This document shows positions 16,659-25,445 of a stretch of DNA of 64,000 nucleotides, piece by piece. Position numbers and translations under genes: made by a program. How positions within the stretch are numbered: the stretch's first letter is position 1; every line of letters starts with the position of its first letter. The notes under the pieces were generated by a model that was not told where the DNA came from, did no database searches, and saw nothing but the letters and a program-made list of their open reading frames with translations. Source of the stretch: Paenibacillus sophorae. Its GTDB lineage: Bacteria; Bacillota; Bacilli; Paenibacillales; Paenibacillaceae. Location of the stretch: assembly GCF_018966525.1 (NCBI RefSeq), contig NZ_CP076607.1:1736001-1800000 (forward strand), read 5' to 3'.

Positions 16659-17882
16659 ATGGGGAACTTTTCATGGAGGCGGAATCTGATCGTGCTTTGG
16701 ATAGGCGTGTTTTTTTGCAGCACCTCGTATTCGCTCTCGATTCCGTTCATGTCCATTTTTCTGAGCGATGATCTGGGGGTGGACAGCCATCTGGAGATAT
16801 GGTCCGGCATCGCATTCGGCATCTCGTTTCTGGCCAGCGCGCTGATTTCTCCTTTCTGGGGGTCCCTGTCAGACAAATACGGACGCAAGCCGATGCTTAT
16901 TCGTTCTGGCTTTAGCCTTGCCGCGCTCTATTTGATTAATTATTTTGTCCATGATCCATATGTATTTCTTGTTGTACGGGTCCTTCAAGGACTTCTGGCC
17001 GGGTTCGTGCCGGCCTCTATCGCTTTGGTGGCGACGAATACGCCGGAGGAGAAGACAGGGTATGCGCTTGGCATTATGTCCACCTCGGGTGCTGCCGGGA
17101 GCATCATCGGTCCGCTCATCGGCGGGGTAATCAGCTATTATTACGGGAACCGCAGCGCCTTTCTGTTCTCAGCGGCGATCGTGCTGGTGTCAGCGGTAAT
17201 TGCCACCTTTTTTGTGAAAGAGCAGATCTATGACCGGTCGGCTGCGAGATCGAGGGTACGCGATGATATCAGGGAAGCAAGGAATAACAGCGCCTTCGTT
17301 TCCCTAATGGCGCTGACAGGAATCAGCAGCTTTTCCGTAATGATTCTGGAGCCGCTAATCCCCATTTACATGCTGGATATGGGGATTGCGAAGAATAGTG
17401 CGTCGCTAACTTCGGGGATCGTCTTTTCAGCGGTAGGCATAGCTACAGTGCTGATGGCTCCCAGGTGGGGAAAAATAGGCGAACGTAAAGGCTACGGATT
17501 CATCCTGTTTATCGGACTTCTGGGCGGCGGAATCGGCAATATCCTGCAGTTCTTTGTTTCAGGTTATGTTCAGTTCGCGCTGCTCCGGTTTGTCTATGGA
17601 CTATTCTACGCCGGTGTTCTTCCTTCCATTAACGCAATGGTCGTACAGGTAACGGAGCCGGGCTTTAGGGGACGCGCTTTCGGCCTCAACCAATCGGTCT
17701 CCCAACTGGCGACCATGGCCGGACCTATCCTTGGCGGCCTGCTTGGAGCCTTCCTTCCCATTCCAGTGGTGTTCGTAATTAACGGGCTGATCCTGTTGAC
17801 TGCGGCGCTGCTTGTGAAGAGACGCCGGCTTGAGGCCCATGTTAGCGCACCCAGGGTGGGGGAGACTCCTTCTTCCTTGTAA
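16659..17882 (+). CDS. 12-TMS MFS transporter (MdtG-like multidrug efflux)
   Basis: This is a 407-aa major facilitator with twelve predicted helices. Motif A is WGSLSDKYGRKP between TM2 and TM3, the RVLQGLLAGF segment is motif B and GPLIGG is motif C, the antiporter motif of drug exporters. AAAGGA is 8 bases before the ATG at 16659; an ATG at 16650 overlaps that box. It is monocistronic, divergent from the cyclophilin gene. Substrate unknown. Confidence 0.88.
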   Translation: MGNFSWRRNLIVLWIGVFFCSTSYSLSIPFMSIFLSDDLGVDSHLEIWSGIAFGISFLASALISPFWGSLSDKYGRKPMLIRSGFSLAALYLINYFVHDPYVFLVVRVLQGLLAGFVPASIALVATNTPEEKTGYALGIMSTSGAAGSIIGPLIGGVISYYYGNRSAFLFSAAIVLVSAVIATFFVKEQIYDRSAARSRVRDDIREARNNSAFVSLMALTGISSFSVMILEPLIPIYMLDMGIAKNSASLTSGIVFSAVGIATVLMAPRWGKIGERKGYGFILFIGLLGGGIGNILQFFVSGYVQFALLRFVYGLFYAGVLPSINAMVVQVTEPGFRGRAFGLNQSVSQLATMAGPILGGLLGAFLPIPVVFVINGLILLTAALLVKRRRLEAHVSAPRVGETPSSL

Positions 17883-17905
17883 GGAGAACGGGCGGCAGCG
17901 ACGTT

Positions 17906-17943
17906 AAGGCGCCGTCGGACGCAGGTCGCCTGGCGGCGCTTTC
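17906..17943. terminator. Terminator between convergent genes
   Basis: AAGGCGCCG (17906-17914) pairs with CGGCGCTTT (17935-17943), with one mismatch. It is located between the MFS stop and the end of the convergent hypothetical gene. Confidence 0.55.
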
Positions 17944-17950
17944 ATCTTCT

Positions 17951-18547
17951 TTATTCGTCTTCACCCGTTGAGCCGTTCAGCACATCCGTGCCCGGCATCA
18001 CATCAAGTGAAGGGGATGCCGGATCGACCGGACTGCCAGCCTGAATATCATCGGCGTCCGGAATATCCTCCAGTGGATCGATTTCGTCCTCTAGAGTCCA
18101 TTCGTCATTGGCGTAGTCGATAACGCCTTGAATCAGCCCAGCGACGCCGGCGGCCAGGGAAGCATCGGAACGCAGCAGCTCATCCCGGTGTGGAGCAGGC
18201 CCTCCAAGAATGCGGTCCTCCCTATCGGGCGTACCGTCCTGGCTCAGTTCGGGAGCGTTCAACCCGACATCCGCTGCCAGCTTCGGATCACGGGCCAATG
18301 TTTCATTGAAGTCAGAATATACGATTCCCTCAGCGATGGAAGCGGCGCTGACCGGATCGTGGCTGGTAAAAGGAGACTCGATAGGAACGCGAACGCTGCC
18401 TGATGCCTCTTCGCTCACGCTTTGCGTGGTTTCTGTTCCCACAAGCCGGATGTCGTCCGCCGGAATATCCTGTTCTGGAGAGACACCGCCCATTTTGGCA
18501 TAACGTTCATACGTAAAATCGGCTTCCGTCTTATTGAAATTGGCCAT
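17951..18547 (-). CDS. Acidic hypothetical protein
   Basis: This is a 198-aa, strongly acidic protein without signal peptide, membrane helix or cysteine, rich in Asp, Glu, Pro, Ser and Ala. It looks largely disordered (repeated IPADD, DIPDADD and EDEIDPLED patches). The ATG at 18547 lies 9 bases after GGAG; the ATG three codons earlier (18556) directly abuts it. It is monocistronic. I do not recognise the family; composition alone would fit a small abundant stress- or spore-associated protein, but that is speculation. Confidence 0.7.
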   Translation of the reverse strand: MANFNKTEADFTYERYAKMGGVSPEQDIPADDIRLVGTETTQSVSEEASGSVRVPIESPFTSHDPVSAASIAEGIVYSDFNETLARDPKLAADVGLNAPELSQDGTPDREDRILGGPAPHRDELLRSDASLAAGVAGLIQGVIDYANDEWTLEDEIDPLEDIPDADDIQAGSPVDPASPSLDVMPGTDVLNGSTGEDE

Positions 18548-18747
18548 AGTACTCATCTCCTTTTGGATGGGGCGAATGACGTCTAAAAGGGTCTATATTA
18601 ATTGTATACCCTTCTAAAGCAAAACGAATCCTTGAAGCGGATTCCGCGCAAGCCCTGCAGTGTATTCTTTCGTGAAATACATAAATCTATGCCTGCCGAA
18701 TCGCGCTGTTGTTATTTTGGAGCAGCATAAAGGAACAAATCGAAAAA

Positions 18748-18754
18748 TGTCGAA
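18748..18754 (+). promoter_or_regulatory. Possible Spo0A box
   Basis: TGTCGAA matches the TGNCGAA 0A-box and lies about 50 bases before the start of a sporulation-type histidine kinase gene. A seven-base match is weak evidence alone; gene context raises it. Confidence 0.35.
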
Positions 18755-18800
18755 AATTATAGCGTGCGAAATACCTATTTTAGATAGTTGAGGTGCCACA

Positions 18801-20693
18801 ATGAAATTGCCACTACACAAAATAGCGGCTGTAGTATTTATCATACTGCTGTTGGCCTCCATGATTGAGGTTGGAATTACGATGGAGCGGGGGAAACAAG
18901 AGGGCGAAGAGCTTCGGGGGTGGCAGCTAAAATGGGTGAACGCAGCGGAAGGAGACGGAGAGCATCCTCCTCGCACGGAAATAGGGTGGATTGACGTTTC
19001 GCCTTCGGACGATCTGCCTGAGGTGCCGGGAGATATGAAGGCTGTATGGCTCCGCGCTTCTTTGCCCACGCTCGGCAGCAATTCGGCAGTGCTGTTAAAT
19101 AAAGTTTATGGAAGTGATATCAGGGCTTATGTGGACGATACGCTGGTATACGATTCGAACGGCAGTGGAAGCCGAGGCGGGGGCAAGCTTCTGATTCCGC
19201 TAACAGCGCCGCAAGTCGGCAAAGAATTGTACATCTACAGCGGAGGGACCGACAGCAGCCTTGGCCTGGAAGGAGGGAGCAGGGTTGGCAGCTACGGTAA
19301 GCTGCTGAACGTTTACTTAAGGGAAGATCTGCTGGATCTCATGATCGGCGGGTCGCTCATTTTTATGGCCTTCGTCCTGGGCGTGTGCTCGGTATTTTTG
19401 AAAAGAGAGCTGTTTGTCAACGGGATTTTGCTCATGCTGATCATGCTGTCGTCCGGAGTGCTGATGATCTACTATTCTCCCTATCTTGCAATTGTAATGG
19501 AGAATAAATACAGGTGGTTGGAGCTGTTTTTCGATGCGGCGCTGTTCACACTCCTGCCGGTATTCACCTACTTTTTCGAGAAGTTATTTGGTTCGGGCCA
19601 GTTTAAAGCCGTTACCCGGCTGAGGAAGCTCCAAATGGGGTATTCGCTGTTCTGCGTGGGACTTAGCGTACTCAATATTGCCTTGTCGTACCGCCTAGAC
19701 GGTCTGTATAGAACTTTTACAGTTGATGTCGTGGGAATTCTTATGATCATTCAGTTCCTGCTTCTGCTGGGGCTTGCGATCCGTTACTCCCTTCGCGGCA
19801 ATGTGGAGGCGATTATCTTCACCACCGGGTTTGCCGTGTTTGCGCTCGCGTCGCTCAGTGAGCTGTCCCTGTACTATATGTCCGGCGAGAAGTACCACCT
19901 GTACTGGTGGAAATGGGGCATCGTCGGTTTTCTTGTTTCTCTGATTGTTATAGTAGGGCGGAGATTCGCTAAGAACCATGAACAAGTGGTGGAATATTCC
20001 AAAGAGCTGGAAAAGTTCAACAACGATCTTCAGCGTTCCGAGAAAATGGAAATTATTAGCGAGCTGGCTGCCTCTGTGGCGCATGAGGTCCGCAACCCGC
20101 TCCAGGTTACTAGAGGCTTTCTGCAAATTATCGGCGGAACGCCGGATAGCAAGGAAAGGGAATACTTGCAGCTGGCGATTTCGGAGCTGGACCGGGCTTC
20201 GCATATTATTAACGATTTCCTCACATTTGCCAAGCCGGCGATGGATAAGGTGGAATGTCTGGATGTTGGAGAAGAATTAAGGCATGTCGCGGGCATTCTG
20301 CTTCCTCTGGCCCAAATTCAGGGAAGCCGGATCGAGATTCACCTGGAAGCCGGTCTGTACGTCAAGTTCAATTCTTCCAAGTTCAAGCAGGCGCTGATCA
20401 ATATTATCAAGAACGGCATCGAAGCCCTCCAGGACAACGGGCTGGTGACCATTACTGCCCGGAAACACGGCGCTTACGTCGTTATCAGCGTTCGGGATAC
20501 GGGGGAAGGCATGACGGCCAGCGAGATCGCCCGGCTGGGGGAGCCTTACTATTCCAATAAAACGAAAGGCACCGGACTTGGATTGATGGTAACCTTCCGG
20601 CTCATTGAAGCGATGAAAGGCACGATCGAGTTTCAGAGCGTCAAGGGAAAGGGGACGGAAGTAAGAGTCAAACTGCCTGCTGTGAAACCGTGA
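18801..20693 (+). CDS. Sporulation-type membrane sensor histidine kinase
   Basis: This is a 630-aa orphan kinase. Signal-anchor helix (about 5-25), an extracytoplasmic beta-rich domain (about 30-170) and then about seven membrane helices (to about 395) resemble the 7TMR-DISM layout. A short coiled coil and HisKA with SVAHEVRNPLQVTRGFLQ (phospho-His428) follow. The HATPase domain has an N-box (NIIKNGIEAL), G1 (DTGEGM) and G2 (GTGLGL). The H-box is the AHEVRNPL..RGF(L)Q type of KinA-KinE/KinB kinases that feed the Spo0F phosphorelay. No response regulator gene is adjacent, consistent with that role. A possible 0A box precedes the gene. Confidence 0.88.
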   Translation: MKLPLHKIAAVVFIILLLASMIEVGITMERGKQEGEELRGWQLKWVNAAEGDGEHPPRTEIGWIDVSPSDDLPEVPGDMKAVWLRASLPTLGSNSAVLLNKVYGSDIRAYVDDTLVYDSNGSGSRGGGKLLIPLTAPQVGKELYIYSGGTDSSLGLEGGSRVGSYGKLLNVYLREDLLDLMIGGSLIFMAFVLGVCSVFLKRELFVNGILLMLIMLSSGVLMIYYSPYLAIVMENKYRWLELFFDAALFTLLPVFTYFFEKLFGSGQFKAVTRLRKLQMGYSLFCVGLSVLNIALSYRLDGLYRTFTVDVVGILMIIQFLLLLGLAIRYSLRGNVEAIIFTTGFAVFALASLSELSLYYMSGEKYHLYWWKWGIVGFLVSLIVIVGRRFAKNHEQVVEYSKELEKFNNDLQRSEKMEIISELAASVAHEVRNPLQVTRGFLQIIGGTPDSKEREYLQLAISELDRASHIINDFLTFAKPAMDKVECLDVGEELRHVAGILLPLAQIQGSRIEIHLEAGLYVKFNSSKFKQALINIIKNGIEALQDNGLVTITARKHGAYVVISVRDTGEGMTASEIARLGEPYYSNKTKGTGLGLMVTFRLIEAMKGTIEFQSVKGKGTEVRVKLPAVKP

Positions 20694-20734
20694 GGAACGC
20701 TTGTTCAGAAATGCTGCTAGAAAGGGGAACAAGG

Positions 20735-21076
20735 ATGGAATGGCATACGTTCGGCCAAATGCTGATGAACATCCGGGTGGGGCAGAAGGCGTCTACTCCA
20801 GACGGACGGACGCTGGTTAGAACGCCGGAGGGCCTGTGCTGGTCGGGAGGCCGCCGGGACGGTGTATTGGTGGAGATCCGCGGCTATTTGTTCTCCGATT
20901 TATGGCGTATTTTTGAAGATGAAGAAAGCAGCGTATGGGCAGCCGGGCGAGAGGAAGCGGAAGCCTTGGAAAGAGAGATGCTGGAGAATCAATACGAAGA
21001 GCTGCTCTCGGCATTCCGGGAGGAGCGAAGGCATGGGAAGGAGCCGTACAAATGGACAAAGTCGAATTCGGACTAA
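20735..21076 (+). CDS. Small hypothetical protein
   Basis: This is a 113-aa soluble protein rich in Glu/Arg with a C-terminal helical, charged segment. The ATG at 20735 follows GAAAGGGG at about 7 bases. It starts 41 bases after the kinase stop and overlaps the next gene by 25 bases, so it is likely co-transcribed with both. Family not recognised. Confidence 0.6.
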   Translation: MEWHTFGQMLMNIRVGQKASTPDGRTLVRTPEGLCWSGGRRDGVLVEIRGYLFSDLWRIFEDEESSVWAAGREEAEALEREMLENQYEELLSAFREERRHGKEPYKWTKSNSD

Positions 21077-22146
21077 TCGGCGGAGGCTGGAGGGCGGAAT
21101 TCTTTCTGCGGATAGCCGAAGCGCTGCCGGAGCGGTTTGCCGTAAGGGCAGTCTTTGTGAGAGACCAGGGGAAGGCGGATAAGCTGCAGGCTCAATGGGG
21201 CGTTAAGACGTTCACTTCGCTCGAAGAATTCATCGCTGTATGCCGGAATGACTGTTCCTTCGCTGTCATCAGCGTCAAACGTTCGGCTAATGCGGAATTC
21301 ATCGAGAAGCTGGCTGACGCCGGTATCCCGGTGCTGGCTGAAACGCCTCCCGCTGACGGGGCGGAAGGCCTGCTCCGCCTATGGGAGCGGGTGGGAGGCT
21401 CGGCCCAAATCCAGATTGCCGAGCAGTATGCGTTCCAGCCGATCCATGCGGCCAGAATTCGGCTTGCGCGTTCCGGAAGACTGGGCGGGGTCAGTCAGGC
21501 TCAGGTATCCGCTGCTCATGACTATCACGGGATCAGCCTGATCCGCAGGCTGCTGGGTATCGGTTTTGAGAATGCCGTCATCCGCGCGCAGGTGTTCACT
21601 TCGCCAATTATCAAGAGTCCGGGCCGCAGCGGTCCGCCGCTCTCAGAGGAACTGACGGAGTCGAAGCAGATCATCGCCACACTGGATTTCGGGAGCAAAC
21701 TGGGTGTGCTGGATTTTACGGAGGACCAGTATTTCTCATGGATTCGGCGAAGCCGGATTCTTGTCCGCGGCGAGCGCGGGGAGATCGTGAATGATGAAAT
21801 CTCATGGCTGCCAACCTTCGATGTTCCGATTTACGACAAGCTGCGCCGGGTAGACGCCGGGCATGGCGGGAATCTGGAAGGCTTTCATTTAAAAGGCATT
21901 ATGGGCTGCGGGGAGTGGCTGTATGTGAATTCCCATGCCCCGGCCCGGCTGTCCGACGATGAAATTGCCGTCGCCGAAAGTCTGGCGAGAATGGGGGACT
22001 ATGTGCGGGGCGGTCCTTCTTTTTACAGTCTGGCTGAAGGCTGTCAAGACTATTATCTGGCGATGGAGATGCAGCGGGCCGCAGCCACCGGCGCTCCTGT
22101 CGCTACGCAGACCCAGCCTTGGGCATCTGCCCAAGGCAGCCGATAA
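21052..22146 (+). CDS. Gfo/Idh/MocA-family oxidoreductase
   Basis: This is a 364-aa NAD(P)-dependent dehydrogenase of the sugar/inositol family. The N-terminal Rossmann fold begins FGLIGGGWRAEFFLR (GxGxxx binding loop in the form GGGWRA). The typical EKP motif of the family appears as the variant AETPPADG. The catalytic region around EQYAFQPIHAARIRLARSGRLGGVS matches the family pattern E-x-x-x-x-x-P. The ATG at 21052 lies 8 bases after AAGGAG. The neighbour is a convergent GH20 hexosaminidase gene, so a role in sugar catabolism is plausible; substrate unknown. Confidence 0.83.
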   Translation: MDKVEFGLIGGGWRAEFFLRIAEALPERFAVRAVFVRDQGKADKLQAQWGVKTFTSLEEFIAVCRNDCSFAVISVKRSANAEFIEKLADAGIPVLAETPPADGAEGLLRLWERVGGSAQIQIAEQYAFQPIHAARIRLARSGRLGGVSQAQVSAAHDYHGISLIRRLLGIGFENAVIRAQVFTSPIIKSPGRSGPPLSEELTESKQIIATLDFGSKLGVLDFTEDQYFSWIRRSRILVRGERGEIVNDEISWLPTFDVPIYDKLRRVDAGHGGNLEGFHLKGIMGCGEWLYVNSHAPARLSDDEIAVAESLARMGDYVRGGPSFYSLAEGCQDYYLAMEMQRAAATGAPVATQTQPWASAQGSR

Positions 22147-22152
22147 GAAACG

Positions 22153-22206
22153 AAAAGCGCCCTGTCCTATATGAGCCTTTACGGCCATGAAGGACAGGGC
22201 GCTTTT
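22153..22206. terminator. Strong bidirectional terminator
   Basis: AAAAGCGCCCTGTCCT (22153-22168) and AGGACAGGGCGCTTTT (22191-22206) form a perfect 16-bp stem with T/A flanks, between convergent genes. Confidence 0.9.
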
Positions 22207-22238
22207 GTTCAATGGGCAGAAGCTTAGGCCCCGAGCTT

Positions 22239-24194
22239 TTAGTCCCGGGCTTCTGGTGATCTCGGGCCGGCGCTTCCGGCGGCAAGCGAGGCTTCCAACT
22301 CTTCGTACTGGCTGCGAAGCCGAACCAGCCTGGAGACGCTTTGCTCTAGGCCGCCCATCCGGTTACGCTGACACCATAACAGCTTGTAATGATGCAGGAG
22401 CAGGTCGAGATTATTTCTCAGCTCTCTTATCTCTGCAGGCCGTACCGAATCCTCTGCCGCGAGCCGGCGCTTCATGAAGGCAAGTCTGATGGCATGCCTG
22501 ATGAAATGCACGCCACCCTGCAGCTCCTCCAGGACCAGATCGGCATCATCGCAGCGCGGGGAAAGGCTGCCCAGCCGCTCTTCGATTTCTTGCATATAAG
22601 CTTCAAGCCTATGCAGATTTTCGTCCGGAAGCTTATCCGTCAGGCGCATGTTGTCGAGATCGCTGCGCAGCAGCATGGACATCTCGGTATCATTGGGACG
22701 GGAAATGCCGGATTCCAGCTTGTAGTAGTTGCCGAGATCCAGCAGCAGTCTGCCGGTCTGTCCCGAAGCGTCGGAGAACAGGAACCGATCCATATAGCCA
22801 GCGATATCGGCCTCAAGGCTCGCTTCGGCACTCCAGGCAAGGGACCCGCCGTACACAAATCCGGCATAGCTTACGGGAAGATGCTGCCAGTGTCCATTGT
22901 CGCCCCAATCGGTGATCAGGTAGCCGATGGCGCCGTTCTTCTTGCCATGAATGGCCGCACTCTTCAGATTGGCCAGCATATTATCGGTGCGGCCGGTGAC
23001 GGAATTCCATGAGCTGGTGCCGGGGCATACATAGAAGGGGATGCCGGCGTCGCGGAATTTTTGCGTATCGGCTTCAAACGGATGTTCCGCGCTGTATCCC
23101 CATTCCATGGCGATGATATCCTTCGGCAGATGGGGAATCAGCTCCGGGTGCTGGATAATAATGTCGCCCCAGAACTGCATCGTCTTGCCGCGCTTTCGGA
23201 CGAGCTCCGCGATTCTCAGCAGAAAGGACAGATACAGCTTGCCTTTGCCAAGGGACTCCGCGGCGCCTTTGCTTCGGCCCATGCCGAGCTCATAGGTTTC
23301 ATCGCAGCCTACGTTGAACATTCCGGAGCTGAAGTAAGGCAGCAGATCGTCGTACATTTGTTCAAGCAGATCAGTTACTTCAGGCGCTTCCGGATAGAAG
23401 GTTCCCGGCCGCATTGCGAGACCGCTTGGGAACAGATCGGCATCGTACAGTCCTTCCTGCTGCACGAAGCCTTCCGGGATTTCCGCCAGATGATTGAACT
23501 CCGGCCGGGACAGCCAACCCTCCATGTGGCCGAAGCTGTTCTGATTAGGCACGAGCTCGATACAGCGTTCACGGCAGTATTCGTCAAGCTCCAGGATCTC
23601 CTCGCCGCTAATCGGGGTTTCCAAATCACAGATGCCTGGAAATGATTCGTAGTTGAAGGGCATTCCTTCTATATATAGCTGCAGTTGGTTCAGTTTCAGA
23701 TCGGCCATAAGATCCACAATCCGCCGCAGCGTCTGAGGATTTGGGATTTTATTCCTGCTAATGTCGATCATCAGCCCTCTTGCCGGAAAGTCAGGTTCGT
23801 CGGTGATATGCAGGCAAGGAAGATCGCCCCCTGTCTGCGCAATCAGCTGCTTCAGCGTGGCGACGGCATAATAAGCTGCTTGCGGAGAGCCGTAAGTCAC
23901 CCGAACTCCGGTTTCAGTCACGGAGAGCTCATAGGTCTGCTCTCCCAAGCTGGAATCCAGAGAGAAAATGAAGGCGCAGGAAGAGCCGGGCGAGGCACCG
24001 ATGGACAATGGCAGATTCAGACCCAGGACATGTGACACGGCATCCTGCAATCTTCTGGCCGCCGGCAGGGCCGGTTTGTCGCCGGGTCCGGCAAGCGCGA
24101 TTCGTTCACCTCGGGAAATCCGGCAGAATCCGGGCAGGAAGACTAGTTCTTTGGGAACGGGAAGCAGAAGCAGGTTCTGGTAAGGATTGGACAA
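22239..24194 (-). CDS. Glycoside hydrolase family 20 beta-N-acetylhexosaminidase
   Basis: This is a 651-aa cytoplasmic enzyme (no signal peptide). The N-terminal alpha/beta GH20b domain (about 1-130) precedes the (beta/alpha)8 GH20 domain (from about 135, DFPARGLMIDISRNKIP). The catalytic Asp-Glu pair is in FNVGCDETYELG. The C-terminal ~150 residues are helical. It would remove terminal GlcNAc/GalNAc from imported oligosaccharides. The TTG start at 24194 lies 8 bases after GAGGTG; no ATG fits. It is divergent from a damaged AraC regulator that was probably its activator. Confidence 0.88.
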   Translation of the reverse strand: MSNPYQNLLLLPVPKELVFLPGFCRISRGERIALAGPGDKPALPAARRLQDAVSHVLGLNLPLSIGASPGSSCAFIFSLDSSLGEQTYELSVTETGVRVTYGSPQAAYYAVATLKQLIAQTGGDLPCLHITDEPDFPARGLMIDISRNKIPNPQTLRRIVDLMADLKLNQLQLYIEGMPFNYESFPGICDLETPISGEEILELDEYCRERCIELVPNQNSFGHMEGWLSRPEFNHLAEIPEGFVQQEGLYDADLFPSGLAMRPGTFYPEAPEVTDLLEQMYDDLLPYFSSGMFNVGCDETYELGMGRSKGAAESLGKGKLYLSFLLRIAELVRKRGKTMQFWGDIIIQHPELIPHLPKDIIAMEWGYSAEHPFEADTQKFRDAGIPFYVCPGTSSWNSVTGRTDNMLANLKSAAIHGKKNGAIGYLITDWGDNGHWQHLPVSYAGFVYGGSLAWSAEASLEADIAGYMDRFLFSDASGQTGRLLLDLGNYYKLESGISRPNDTEMSMLLRSDLDNMRLTDKLPDENLHRLEAYMQEIEERLGSLSPRCDDADLVLEELQGGVHFIRHAIRLAFMKRRLAAEDSVRPAEIRELRNNLDLLLHHYKLLWCQRNRMGGLEQSVSRLVRLRSQYEELEASLAAGSAGPRSPEARD

Positions 24195-24278
24195 TGGTGT
24201 GCCACCTCACGATCATGTAGAATATGTTCATATCTAGAATAAACATAACACTCCTAAACGAGGGGAGGAATGCAAATC

Positions 24279-25089
24279 ATGTCCAAGCTCATGGATTATA
24301 TGATCAGTCCGTATCCAATAAGAATCATTGATCCGAAGGTGGAGGCCTCCAAGCTGAAGCTCCAATCGATTCGGGTGGGCCAGGTCGGTCATCTCCCGGG
24401 AAGAACGCTGTTCCGTATGGGTGTAACGTTTCCTCATTGGGCCTTCGTCTATGTAGCAGCCGGCGCCGGCACTTACGCCGAGAACGGAGGAAGACGGCAA
24501 CCTGTTCGGGACGGAAGTCTCTTCTTTTTCCGGCCGGGGTGCATCTATGATTTCGGTCCCTCGCCAGATGGGAACTGGGACGAGTATTATATCAATTTTA
24601 CAGGCAGCCGGATAAAGGAATGGAGAGAGGCGGGACTTTTGGTGGAAGGAACCGTCTTTCGGGTAGAGGAAACGCATCATCTCGGGGCGAGATTCGAAGA
24701 AGTGATGGAGTGGATGGAGGGGGGGAACCCCCGCGATGCCGACAGGGCGGCACTGGCGCTGGAAGGGATGCTCCTGGATTGCTGCGGTCTGGGAGAGAAC
24801 GGCCGCCCCGATGCCGAAGACAGCATGCAGCTCATCCGCGAGGATCTGCATTCCTGCATTTACGGGGAATTCGACGCTTCGCAGGATGGTGCGCCGCAGC
24901 AGCGGCTATCCCCTTCATGAGTATATTCACCGGCTGAAGATGGCCGAGGCCAAGAATCTGCTGCTCAACACCCCTTTGCAGGTGCAAGAAATTTCAGGCA
25001 TGCTGCATTACAATGATCCCTTTTATTTTTCAAGGCTGTTCAAGAAATACATGGGAATCTCTCCGCAGGAAAGCCGGGGCAATGTGTGA
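24279..25089 (+). pseudogene. AraC-family regulator, frameshifted and missing part of its HTH
   Basis: The first ~200 codons encode a cupin-like AraC sensor domain (RTLFRMGVTFPHWAFVYVAAGAG.., DGSLFFFRPGCIYDF). The frame then stops at 24920. The continuation lies in the +1 frame from about 24880 (LRRMVRRSSGYPLHEYIHRLKMAEAKNLL..QEISGMLHYNDPFYFSRLFKKYMGISPQ) to 25089. Besides the frameshift, RRSSGY runs straight into GYPLHEY, where family members have about 15 residues of the first HTH between two GY motifs, so a short deletion is inferred. Both lesions fall in the DNA-binding domain. The ATG at 24279 follows GGGGAGG at about 10 bases. It is divergent from the GH20 gene. A sequencing error could explain the frameshift but hardly the deletion. 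Confidence 0.72.
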
Positions 25090-25445
25090 GTACTGAGCTC
25101 GGATATTTGCTTGAACATTTTGCGCCGCTTCCGGCACCCGGATTTCATCATGTGCCTGCAAATGTGCCGGTTAGGATCTCCTTATGCAGTGTGGAAATGC
25201 AATGGCAGTTTAGCTGACATAAAATTCAATTTTTATTTCCAAATTATTCTCCTATACCCCATTTTTGATTGAATTAAACAGGGAAAAATAAAAAAAATAT
25301 CCTTAATTTTTAAGCATGTAACCGTTATCAGGTAGAAAGGTAACTTGTTATTGTCATCTTTCTTTTGTATGATGCATTTAACACAGCGGTTTAAAGGCAG
25401 GTAAAAGCTCGCATTTTCCACAAATTTGGAGAATTGGGTGGTGGG
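25090..25445. other. Intergenic region upstream of the two-component pair
   Basis: This 356-base AT-rich stretch has no convincing gene. It contains an inverted repeat CCGGCAC (25131-25137) / GTGCCGG (25164-25170) without T run. The only clear signal is a promoter: TTGTTA (25345-25350), a 17-base spacer and TATGAT (25368-25373), 72 bases before the kinase start. Confidence 0.5.
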
